A program made the translations under genes and the position numbers. Below, one piece after another: positions 1 through 5,493 of a stretch of DNA of 14,862 nt. The DNA is taken from NCBI RefSeq assembly GCF_002422095.1, contig NZ_DITB01000101.1, positions 9,847 to 24,708 of the forward strand, read 5' to 3'. The notes under the pieces were generated by a model. The model ran no database searches and was not told the origin of the DNA. It saw nothing but the letters and a program-made list of their open reading frames with translations. How positions within the stretch are numbered: the stretch's first letter is position 1; each line of letters opens with the position of its first letter. The stretch comes from Flavobacterium sp. UBA6195. Its GTDB lineage: Bacteria; Bacteroidota; Bacteroidia; Flavobacteriales; Flavobacteriaceae.

Positions 1-18
1 CGCAAACCTTTGCGTAAA
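1..18. repeat. TTTGCG-type inverted repeat at window edge
   Basis: CGCAAA (1-6), CC, TTTGCG (9-14) form a 6-base inverted repeat. The stretch CTTTGCGTAAA at 8-18 recurs exactly at 7614-7624, in the repeat-rich gap upstream of lpdA. It looks like one copy of the same dispersed intergenic repeat. Only the part inside the window can be judged. Confidence 0.5.
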
Positions 19-67
19 TTTATTACAATGAGGTGACCAAAAAATACTAATTAAACAAACAAATTAG

Positions 68-75
68 TACTTTTG
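68..75 (+). promoter_or_regulatory. -7 element of the tpiA promoter
   Basis: TACTTTTG matches the Bacteroidota -7 consensus TAnnTTTG exactly and ends 23 bases before the tpiA start codon, giving a short leader. I see no clear TTG -33 element at the usual 19-21 base spacing, so the call rests on the -7 box and its position. Confidence 0.5.
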
Positions 76-98
76 AAATTATTAAAAATGAAATTTCA

Positions 99-848
99 AT
101 GAGAAAAAATATCGTTGCCGGAAACTGGAAAATGCACAAAACGCAAAAAGAGACCGTTGCATTATTAGAAGAGATTATTGCAAAAAAAACAAATACAACT
201 ACTGAAATTATTGTAGCTCCAACGTTTGTCAACCTATCAAAAGCAGTTGAGATTACGAATGGAAAAGGAATTACAGTGGCCGCACAAAACATGCACCAAG
301 CAGAAGGTGGTGCTTTCACAGGCGAAATTGCAGCTTCTATGTTAACTGATATCGGCGTAACAACTGTAATCATAGGTCACAGCGAAAGACGTGCTTATTT
401 TCATGAAACCGATGCTTTATTAGCTAGTAAAGTGGATACTGCGCTAAAACATGAAATGCGTATTATTTTCTGCTTTGGTGAAGAATTGAAAGACCGCCAA
501 GCCAACAATCATTTTAATATTGTTGAAAATCAACTTCGTGATGGATTATTTCATTTAGAGAAGAAAGATTGGGCGAATATTGTATTGGCTTACGAACCTG
601 TTTGGGCGATTGGAACAGGCGAAACGGCTTCTCCTGAACAAGCGCAAGAAATGCATAAATTCATCCGATCATTAGTTGAAAAAGTATACGGCTTTGACAT
701 TGCAGACAACTTAACTATTTTATATGGCGGAAGCGTAAAACCTGATAATGCTAAAGAAATTTTCTCTAAACCTGATGTAGATGGTGGTTTAATTGGTGGT
801 GCTGCTTTAAAAGCTGATGACTTTTTGGCTATTGTGAATGGGTTTTAA
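99..848 (+). CDS. tpiA: triosephosphate isomerase
   Basis: Interconverts dihydroxyacetone phosphate and glyceraldehyde 3-phosphate in cytoplasmic glycolysis and gluconeogenesis. The 249 residues match the usual length of this TIM-barrel enzyme. The substrate-binding N9 and K11 lie in GNWKMHK, the electrophile H94 in IIGHSERR, and the catalytic base E166 in AYEPVWAIGTG, which also begins mobile loop 6. The phosphate-binding YGGSVK (209-214) and GGA (233-235) are present. The usual C-(I/V)-G-E motif reads CFGE here (125-128), a mild change. The ATG at 99 is chosen because the family's N-terminal strand begins right there; an ATG at 88 opens only a four-codon frame that overlaps the start. It appears monocistronic, with its own -7 element and a terminator at 931-957. 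Confidence 0.97.
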   Translation: MRKNIVAGNWKMHKTQKETVALLEEIIAKKTNTTTEIIVAPTFVNLSKAVEITNGKGITVAAQNMHQAEGGAFTGEIAASMLTDIGVTTVIIGHSERRAYFHETDALLASKVDTALKHEMRIIFCFGEELKDRQANNHFNIVENQLRDGLFHLEKKDWANIVLAYEPVWAIGTGETASPEQAQEMHKFIRSLVEKVYGFDIADNLTILYGGSVKPDNAKEIFSKPDVDGGLIGGAALKADDFLAIVNGF

Positions 849-857
849 TTTTTTTGG

Positions 858-899
858 AACACAGATAACGCAGATTTAACGGATTTTCACCGATCTTTT
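858..899. repeat. dispersed CAGAT/GAT-type intergenic repeat, copy A
   Basis: Consecutive units of about 9-11 bases, each ending in GAT (AACACAGAT, AACGCAGATTT, AACGGATTTT, CACCGAT). Aligned without gaps to 7401-7437, 29 of 37 bases are identical by hand count. It lies between the tpiA stop codon and its terminator, so it would be part of the 3' untranslated region. Confidence 0.7.
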
Positions 900-930
900 A
901 AATGTGTTATTTCAAAATAAAACTATTATT

Positions 931-957
931 AAACTCCGAGACTTCTCGGAGTTTTTT
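931..957 (+). terminator. intrinsic terminator of tpiA
   Basis: A perfect 10-base stem (AAACTCCGAG pairing with CTCGGAGTTT) closes an ACTT loop and runs into a T tract at 952-957. It separates tpiA from the next gene. Confidence 0.9.
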
Positions 958-959
958 AT

Positions 960-967
960 TACATTTG
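960..967 (+). promoter_or_regulatory. -7 element upstream of the DUF1801 gene
   Basis: TACATTTG matches TAnnTTTG exactly and sits just after the tpiA terminator, 17 bases before the start codon. The longer word TACATTTGGTTG (960-971) recurs exactly at 10757-10768 in front of mlaE. No convincing -33 TTG is visible. Confidence 0.5.
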
Positions 968-984
968 GTTGAAACAATAGTTTT

Positions 985-1377
985 ATGAATTTAGATATTC
1001 AGACATATAACAACTCGCAATCTACAGAAGATAAGCTAATTTGTGATGCATTAGCGGAACAAATCAACTTACATTTACCAGAAGCAGAAAATAAAATTTG
1101 GCATGCCCATCCGGTTTGGTTTTTAGAGGGAAATCCAATTGTAGGTTACAGCAAACAAAAGAAAGGCATTAGATTGATGTTTTGGAGCGGAAAGTCATTT
1201 GAAGAAACTAAACTCAATGTTTTAGGAGTAAAATTTCAAGATGCTTCTATTTTTTATAATTCGGTTAACGAAATCGACACAACCAATTTAAAAACTTGGC
1301 TTCAAAAAGCAAAAGAAATTCAGTGGGATTACAAGAATATTGTAAAGCGAAAAGGAGTTTTAGAAAGGTTGAAGTAA
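985..1377 (+). CDS. DUF1801 (YdhG-like) domain protein
   Basis: A cytoplasmic protein of 130 residues with no signal peptide or membrane segment. It resembles the DUF1801/YdhG-like family: an N-terminal helix, then KIWHAHPVWFLEGNPIVGYS (37-56), then a short basic turn and GIRLMFWSG with SF (61-72), which is the conserved core strand pattern. The C-terminus is rich in Lys and Trp (helix 101-130). The family fold is known, but I know of no established biochemical role, so no function is claimed. The ATG at 985 follows a good -7 element. A 56-residue microprotein begins 16 bases after its stop codon and may share its transcript. Confidence 0.8.
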   Translation: MNLDIQTYNNSQSTEDKLICDALAEQINLHLPEAENKIWHAHPVWFLEGNPIVGYSKQKKGIRLMFWSGKSFEETKLNVLGVKFQDASIFYNSVNEIDTTNLKTWLQKAKEIQWDYKNIVKRKGVLERLK

Positions 1378-1393
1378 TGAAATATAATTAAAA

Positions 1394-1564
1394 ATGAGAT
1401 TCGAAGATTTTTCAGATATTGGAGGCTTTCTTTGGTGGTTGTTGATTAAATTTTGTAAAACAAAGTTAGAAGAGGAACAAATAAAAGAAAGATGGTCTAG
1501 AAATATTATTTTTCTACTTTTCATTACTTATTTGGTTGCTTATATAACTATCAAATTATTCTAG
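1394..1564 (+). CDS. putative 56-residue single-pass membrane microprotein
   Basis: The frame ATG AGA TTC GAA ... TTA TTC TAG is open for 56 codons. The product starts MRFEDFSDIGGFLWWLLIKF, has a charged middle (CKTKLEEEQIKERW, 21-34) and then a hydrophobic segment at about 38-55 (NIIFLLFITYLVAYITIKLF tail). This amphipathic-charged-transmembrane layout is coherent and unlike random AT-rich sequence. The start lies 16 bases after the DUF1801 stop codon on the same strand, and the rho terminator follows convergently at 1602-1629. I do not recognise a named family. It could be a chance frame, but it fills the gap neatly. Confidence 0.6.
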   Translation: MRFEDFSDIGGFLWWLLIKFCKTKLEEEQIKERWSRNIIFLLFITYLVAYITIKLF

Positions 1565-1601
1565 ATAGCATATTAGAAAGAACTCATTTGCAAAACCCCA
1601 T

Positions 1602-1629
1602 AAAAAAACTCCGATTTTCATCGGAGTTT
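1602..1629 (-). terminator. intrinsic terminator of rho, possibly bidirectional
   Basis: The 10-base stem AAACTCCGAT (1606-1615) pairs with ATCGGAGTTT (1620-1629) around a four-base loop. On the minus strand it is followed by seven T residues (1608-1602), just after the rho stop codon. On the plus strand the T tract is interrupted (GTTTCTGTTTTT), so it may also stop transcription from the DUF1801/microprotein side, less strongly. Confidence 0.88.
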
Positions 1630-1635
1630 CTGTTT

Positions 1636-3414
1636 TTATTCATTCATCGAAATTAAGAATTCTTCGTTGTTTCTGGTTTTCTTGAAACGGTCGTGGATGA
1701 AATCCATAGCTTCTACTGGGTTCATATCAGCTAAGTATTTGCGCATAATCCACATTCTTTGAATGGTATTTTCGTCCAATAATAAATCATCACGACGCGT
1801 ACTTGAAGAAACCAAATCGATCGCAGGGAAAATACGTTTGTTGGCAATTCTTCTGTCCAACTGTAATTCCATGTTACCTGTTCCTTTGAATTCTTCGAAG
1901 ATAACTTCGTCCATTTTAGAACCGGTTTCTGTTAATGCTGTTGCAATGATACTTAACGAACCTCCATTTTCTACATTACGAGCCGCTCCAAAGAAACGTT
2001 TTGGTTTTTGTAACGCATTTGCATCAACACCACCACTCAATACTTTTCCAGATGCTGGTTGAACTGTATTGTATGCTCTTGCTAAACGTGTAATCGAGTC
2101 TAATAAAATCACTACATCGTGACCACATTCTACTAAACGTTTTGCTTTTTCTAAAACTATATTGGCAATCTTAACGTGCTCTTGTGGCTCTCTATCGAAA
2201 GTTGAAGCAATTACTTCACCACGTACGCTACGTTGCATATCGGTTACCTCTTCTGGACGTTCATCAATTAATAAAACAATTAAATAAACTTCAGGATGAT
2301 TGGCAGCAATAGCATTCGCCACATCTTTTAACAACATCGTTTTTCCCGTTTTTGGTTGGGCTACAATCATACCACGTTGTCCTTTTCCAATAGGAGAAAA
2401 CAAATCAATAATACGAGTCGAAATGGTACTACTACGTTCTGCTAAATTGAATTTTTCTTTTGGGAATATTGGCGTTAAATGATCAAAAGCAATTCTATCA
2501 CGCACTACTTGTGGGTCATGTCCATTGATTTTTAATACTTTTACTAATGGAAAATATTTTTCACCTTCTTTCGGTGGACGCACTACTCCTTTTACGGTAT
2601 CCCCTGTTTTTAATCCGAACAAACGAATTTGAGACGTTGATAAATAAATATCATCTGGTGAAGCTAAATAGTTGTAATCTGACGAACGCAAAAATCCATA
2701 ACCATCTGGCATCATTTCTAAAACGCCTTCACTTTCAATAATTCCATCGAACTCATAATCAGGTTCTCTGAAGTTTTGCTTTTTGTTTGGATGCTGGTTT
2801 TGATTTTTATTAACGTTCCCATTAGTACCATTTGTAGCTTCAGTTGCAACGTTCTTTTTATAATCAGGATGGTTGGGATTATTTTGATTGGCCTTGTAAT
2901 TTGGATTTTTAGGCTGTGTCTTTTCTTTTGGAGTAGTTTCGGTGGCAACAGCTTCGGTAGTTGCTTTTTCTTCTGAAGTAGTTACTTCTTTTTTTGTATC
3001 GGGTAAAGATTGTTTATTTTTAAACTCTTTACGAGGTAACTTCTCATTACGTTTTGGAGCTAGCTCTCTATTTTCTGTAACTTTAATTTCTTCTTCAACT
3101 TTTTCAGTTGTAACCGGAATAATTTCTTCTGGTAAATCTTTCAAAGGTTTCGAAAACAAATCTTTTTTGATTTTTGGCGCTTGGCTAACTTCTTTTTTAG
3201 GAACAATTCGCGCTCTTTTTTCTTTAGGCTTTTCAGCTGTTGATTCAGGAGCTAAATCTGATTTAATAACTTCTGGTTTTGCTGCTTGCAAATCTAAAAT
3301 CATGTATACCAAATCGTCTTTTTTTAAGGAGCGGTATTTATTGATTTTAGCTACTTTTGCAATCTCTTGCAAATCAGAGAGTTTCATCTCCTTTAATACT
3401 TCAATATCAAACAT
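1636..3414 (-). CDS. rho: transcription termination factor Rho with long disordered insertion
   Basis: Hexameric RNA-dependent ATPase that ends transcription at Rho-dependent sites. Residues 1-45 form the N-terminal helical Rho_N domain (VLKEMKLSDLQEIAKVAKI). Residues 46-222 are a low-complexity stretch rich in Lys, Glu, Thr, Asn, Pro and Gln, absent from the 419-residue E. coli protein and explaining the length of 592. The cold-shock-like RNA-binding domain follows, with RNP1 at DGYGFLR (237-243). The ATPase core has Walker A PKTGKT (354-359), Walker B with D439 in VVILLDSITRLARAYN, the Q-loop region GGVDANALQKPKRFFGAARN (461-480), and the R-loop region around GTGNMEL (511-517). All catalytic motifs look intact. 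It is divergent from the DUF4293 gene and has a leader of roughly 100 bases. Confidence 0.97.
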   Translation of the reverse strand: MFDIEVLKEMKLSDLQEIAKVAKINKYRSLKKDDLVYMILDLQAAKPEVIKSDLAPESTAEKPKEKRARIVPKKEVSQAPKIKKDLFSKPLKDLPEEIIPVTTEKVEEEIKVTENRELAPKRNEKLPRKEFKNKQSLPDTKKEVTTSEEKATTEAVATETTPKEKTQPKNPNYKANQNNPNHPDYKKNVATEATNGTNGNVNKNQNQHPNKKQNFREPDYEFDGIIESEGVLEMMPDGYGFLRSSDYNYLASPDDIYLSTSQIRLFGLKTGDTVKGVVRPPKEGEKYFPLVKVLKINGHDPQVVRDRIAFDHLTPIFPKEKFNLAERSSTISTRIIDLFSPIGKGQRGMIVAQPKTGKTMLLKDVANAIAANHPEVYLIVLLIDERPEEVTDMQRSVRGEVIASTFDREPQEHVKIANIVLEKAKRLVECGHDVVILLDSITRLARAYNTVQPASGKVLSGGVDANALQKPKRFFGAARNVENGGSLSIIATALTETGSKMDEVIFEEFKGTGNMELQLDRRIANKRIFPAIDLVSSSTRRDDLLLDENTIQRMWIMRKYLADMNPVEAMDFIHDRFKKTRNNEEFLISMNE

Positions 3415-3486
3415 GGATATAATTTGAATAAAATTGTTGATTGAGTTAAAATAAAAAAATGATAGATTTTTTTTGAAGTGTAAGGT

Positions 3487-3510
3487 GTCGTAGAATGAAG
3501 TACTTACGAC
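3487..3510 (-). promoter_or_regulatory. possible hairpin in the rho leader
   Basis: GTCGTA (3487-3492) and TACGAC (3505-3510) are a perfect 6-base inverted repeat; the loop contains the small palindrome AAGTACTT. It lies within the predicted 5' untranslated region of rho. Rho genes in other bacteria can be autogenously controlled in the leader, so a regulatory role is possible but not shown here. Confidence 0.3.
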
Positions 3511-3520
3511 TAATACAGTG

Positions 3521-3550
3521 CAATAATACGAATAAATTTGAATATAGCAA
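3521..3550 (-). promoter_or_regulatory. candidate rho promoter
   Basis: Read on the minus strand: TTG (3550-3548), a 19-base spacer, then TATTATTG (3528-3521), which matches the Bacteroidota -7 TAnnTTTG with one mismatch. The spacing is that of the consensus. It predicts a leader of about 100 bases before the rho start codon. Confidence 0.45.
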
Positions 3551-3573
3551 TAGTTTTTATTGAAAAGAAATAC

Positions 3574-3581
3574 TATTTTTG
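3574..3581 (+). promoter_or_regulatory. -7 element upstream of the DUF4293 gene
   Basis: TATTTTTG is an exact TAnnTTTG match ending 18 bases before the ATG at 3600. A TTG codon at 3579-3581, in frame with the gene, lies inside this box, so it cannot be the translation start if the promoter is real. The -33 element is not clear. Confidence 0.5.
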
Positions 3582-3599
3582 TTCCATAAATACATCGAA

Positions 3600-4010
3600 A
3601 TGATACAAAGAATTCAAACGGTTTACATGGCTATCAGCGCAATTGCGATGGGCGCTTTGCCTTTTGTGTTTTCTTTATGGACAACAACCGATAAAAAAGA
3701 AGTGTTTTTTACCTCTTCTTTATTATATATAGTGTTTTTTGTAGTATCAGCTTTATTAGCAATTTTTAGTATAATCAATTTTAAAAAGAGACAACATCAA
3801 TTTGTTTTAAACAGATTGAACATGATATTTAACTTTATTTTACTAGGATTTTTTGTGTATCGCTCGCTAAACTTATCCGGAGAAACTCAAGTTTCTGAGA
3901 AGGGTATTGGGATGTTTCTTCCTGCAATTTCTATCGTTTTATTAGTCTTGGCCAACAAGGCAATAAAAAAGGACGAAGATCTCGTAAAATCTGTTGATCG
4001 ATTACGATAA
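3600..4010 (+). CDS. DUF4293 family membrane protein
   Basis: A protein of 136 residues with four predicted membrane helices at about 5-27, 37-60, 70-88 and 102-119. The start MIQRIQTVYM and the charged tail KKDEDLVKSVDRLR are the hallmarks I associate with DUF4293, a Bacteroidota-restricted family of unknown function. Divergent neighbourhood with rho is visible here. The ATG at 3600 is preferred over an in-frame TTG at 3579, because the family begins at MIQRIQ and the TTG overlaps the -7 promoter box. A terminator follows 29 bases after the stop codon. No enzymatic motif is visible, so the role remains unknown. Confidence 0.88.
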   Translation: MIQRIQTVYMAISAIAMGALPFVFSLWTTTDKKEVFFTSSLLYIVFFVVSALLAIFSIINFKKRQHQFVLNRLNMIFNFILLGFFVYRSLNLSGETQVSEKGIGMFLPAISIVLLVLANKAIKKDEDLVKSVDRLR

Positions 4011-4039
4011 ACCTATCATTTTAGTTTATTAGTGCGTTA

Positions 4040-4071
4040 AAAATCCGATTCGAAAGTTTCGGATTTTTTTT
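4040..4071 (+). terminator. intrinsic terminator after the DUF4293 gene
   Basis: AAATCCGA (4041-4048) pairs with TCGGATTT (4059-4066), with a 10-base loop that can itself pair further (CGAAA with TTTCG as an alternative), followed by a run of eight T residues. Five A residues on the other side mean it could also weakly serve the convergent metallophosphoesterase gene. Confidence 0.85.
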
Positions 4072-4090
4072 GTTTTATAATTGAACAGAT

Positions 4091-4118
4091 GAACAACGAA
4101 TGTTGAATAACGAATTTT
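4091..4118. repeat. 14-base tandem duplication
   Basis: GAACAACGAATGTT is followed directly by GAATAACGAATTTT; 12 of 14 positions agree. It fills the short gap between the DUF4293 terminator and the end of the metallophosphoesterase gene. The same 14-base period, with unrelated sequence, is seen at 4707-4734. Confidence 0.6.
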
Positions 4119-4129
4119 GAAGTTTTAAA

Positions 4130-4624
4130 CTACTTTTTACCAAGCTCAATCACTTCCAAACTCTGGATTTTATCGCCATCGATTTCAAAACGCAACATGG
4201 TTCTAACTTGATGAAAACCATATTTTCCACAAGCTCCTGGATTCATGTGTAATAAATTCAACTTCTTATCAAATTGTACTTTTAATATGTGAGAATGACC
4301 GCATATAAATAATTTCGGAGGATTCTTTGTGATTTCGGCACGAATTGCTTGATTGTATTTATTGGGATAACCGCCAATATGTGTCATCCAAACATCTACA
4401 CCTTCACAGAAAAATCGATTGTTTAATGGAAATTCTAAACGTGCTTTTTCATCGTCGATGTTTCCGTAAACAGCGCGAAGTGGTTTTAGTTTTTTAATTG
4501 TGTCAGTGACTTCTAAATTCCCAATATCGCCCGCGTGCCAAACTTCATCGGCTTGGTTGACGTATTTCAAAATGGCATCATCAATGTGACTGTGCGTATC
4601 GGATAACAAAAGAATTTTCTTCAT
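4130..4624 (-). CDS. YfcE-type metallophosphoesterase
   Basis: A 164-residue cytoplasmic member of the calcineurin-like phosphoesterase superfamily, of the compact YfcE/MJ0936 type that hydrolyses phosphodiesters with two bound metal ions. The metal ligands appear in order: D9 and H11 in LLLSDTHSH, D33 in HAGDIGN, N55 in VYGNID, H82 in MTHIGG, and H110 and H112 in CGHSH. NPGACG (128-133) is a further conserved block near the end. The length is typical for the compact form and there is no signal peptide. The natural substrate cannot be told from sequence. It diverges from truA, and its own -7 box lies only four bases before the start codon. Confidence 0.92.
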   Translation of the reverse strand: MKKILLLSDTHSHIDDAILKYVNQADEVWHAGDIGNLEVTDTIKKLKPLRAVYGNIDDEKARLEFPLNNRFFCEGVDVWMTHIGGYPNKYNQAIRAEITKNPPKLFICGHSHILKVQFDKKLNLLHMNPGACGKYGFHQVRTMLRFEIDGDKIQSLEVIELGKK

Positions 4625-4628
4625 AAGA

Positions 4629-4636
4629 CAAAATTA
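4629..4636 (-). promoter_or_regulatory. -7 element of the metallophosphoesterase gene, near-leaderless
   Basis: On the minus strand TAATTTTG is an exact TAnnTTTG match that ends only four bases before the ATG (4624-4622). If used, transcription would begin at or very near the start codon. The -33 region is poor, so an upstream promoter is also possible. Confidence 0.35.
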
Positions 4637-4660
4637 AGTTTTTATTATTAATATTTGAAA

Positions 4661-4690
4661 TTGTCATTGCCTTTGAATTTTGTAAATTTG
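4661..4690 (+). promoter_or_regulatory. promoter of the truA operon
   Basis: TTG at 4661-4663, a 19-base spacer and TAAATTTG at 4683-4690 are a full match to the Bacteroidota housekeeping promoter (TTG, 19-21 bases, TAnnTTTG). This is the best promoter in the window. The transcript would start near 4696 and read truA and the ABC exporter. Confidence 0.72.
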
Positions 4691-4706
4691 CAAGCTATCC
4701 AGAAAA

Positions 4707-4734
4707 ACTGAACACTAATTACTGAACACTGACC
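4707..4734. repeat. 14-base tandem duplication in the truA leader
   Basis: ACTGAACACTAATT is followed directly by ACTGAACACTGACC (11 of 14 identical), then a further ACT. It occupies most of the predicted truA 5' untranslated region, between the promoter and the TTG start. Confidence 0.6.
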
Positions 4735-4742
4735 ACTATATT

Positions 4743-5477
4743 TTGAGATATTTCATAGAATTTGCCTACAACGGAAAAAACTTCCACGGATTTCAGAGTC
4801 AGCCTGACGCCGCTTCGATACAGGAAACTTTGGAAAAGGCGCTTTCTACCCTTTTCAGAGAAACTATCGCCATTGTAGGTGCCGGAAGAACCGATTCGGG
4901 CGTGCATGCTAAACAAATGTATGCGCATTTTGATACCGAATTGGAATTGGATTCCGACTATTGGTCACACAAATTGAATTCATTTTTACCGCCGTCGATT
5001 GTAGTGTATCGAATTTTTAAAGTAGCTGATGATGCGCATGCGCGTTTTGATGCGAGTTCGAGAACTTACGAATATTACATGCACACATTTAAAGATGCGT
5101 TTATTACCGATGGAAGTTGGTATCATTCGCATCATTTGGATTTGGAGAAAATGAATGAAGCATGCAAAATTTTATTCGAATACATTGATTTTGAGTGTTT
5201 TTCGAAAGTACATACCGATGTGAATACGTTTAATTGTAAAATTTCGGAAGCGCATTGGAAACAATCAGGAAATCAGCTTATCTTTACCATCACCGCCGAT
5301 CGATTTTTGCGTAATATGGTGAGAGCGATTGTGGGAACTATGGTAAACATCGGTTTAGGCAAAATAGAAGTTGCTGATTTAAGAACGATTATCGAAAGCA
5401 AAAGCAGAGGAAAAGCCGGATTTTCAGTTCCAGCACACGGATTGTATTTGGTAAATGTGACATATCCATACATATAA
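4743..5477 (+). CDS. truA: tRNA pseudouridine synthase TruA (TTG start)
   Basis: Converts uridines at positions 38-40 of the tRNA anticodon stem to pseudouridine. The 244-residue protein has the catalytic aspartate D51 in GAGRTDSGVHA (46-56) and the N-terminal RNA-binding strand RYFIEFAYNGKNFHGFQSQ. RFDASSRTYEYYMH (about 102-115) and RFLRNMVRAIVGTMVNIGLG match the conserved core and C-terminal motifs. The start is TTG: no in-frame ATG occurs before residue 59, which lies beyond the catalytic loop, and a stop codon lies upstream at 4716. A strong promoter at 4661-4690 places this TTG about 45 bases into the transcript. The ABC exporter begins 16 bases after the stop codon. Confidence 0.95.
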   Translation: MRYFIEFAYNGKNFHGFQSQPDAASIQETLEKALSTLFRETIAIVGAGRTDSGVHAKQMYAHFDTELELDSDYWSHKLNSFLPPSIVVYRIFKVADDAHARFDASSRTYEYYMHTFKDAFITDGSWYHSHHLDLEKMNEACKILFEYIDFECFSKVHTDVNTFNCKISEAHWKQSGNQLIFTITADRFLRNMVRAIVGTMVNIGLGKIEVADLRTIIESKSRGKAGFSVPAHGLYLVNVTYPYI

Positions 5478-5493
5478 GAAAGAGAAAAAATTA

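Noticed and set aside
88..102. Four-codon frame (ATG AAA TTT CAA TGA) overlapping the tpiA start
   Set aside because: Too short to judge and lacks any attenuation structure; most likely chance in AT-rich DNA.
2942..3427. A 161-codon open frame opposite the rho insertion
   Set aside because: It is the antisense shadow of low-complexity codons (Lys, Glu, Thr) in rho; no independent start or family signal.
3579..3599. In-frame TTG giving a seven-residue extension of the DUF4293 protein
   Set aside because: The TTG lies inside the -7 promoter box, and the family begins at MIQRIQ encoded from 3600.
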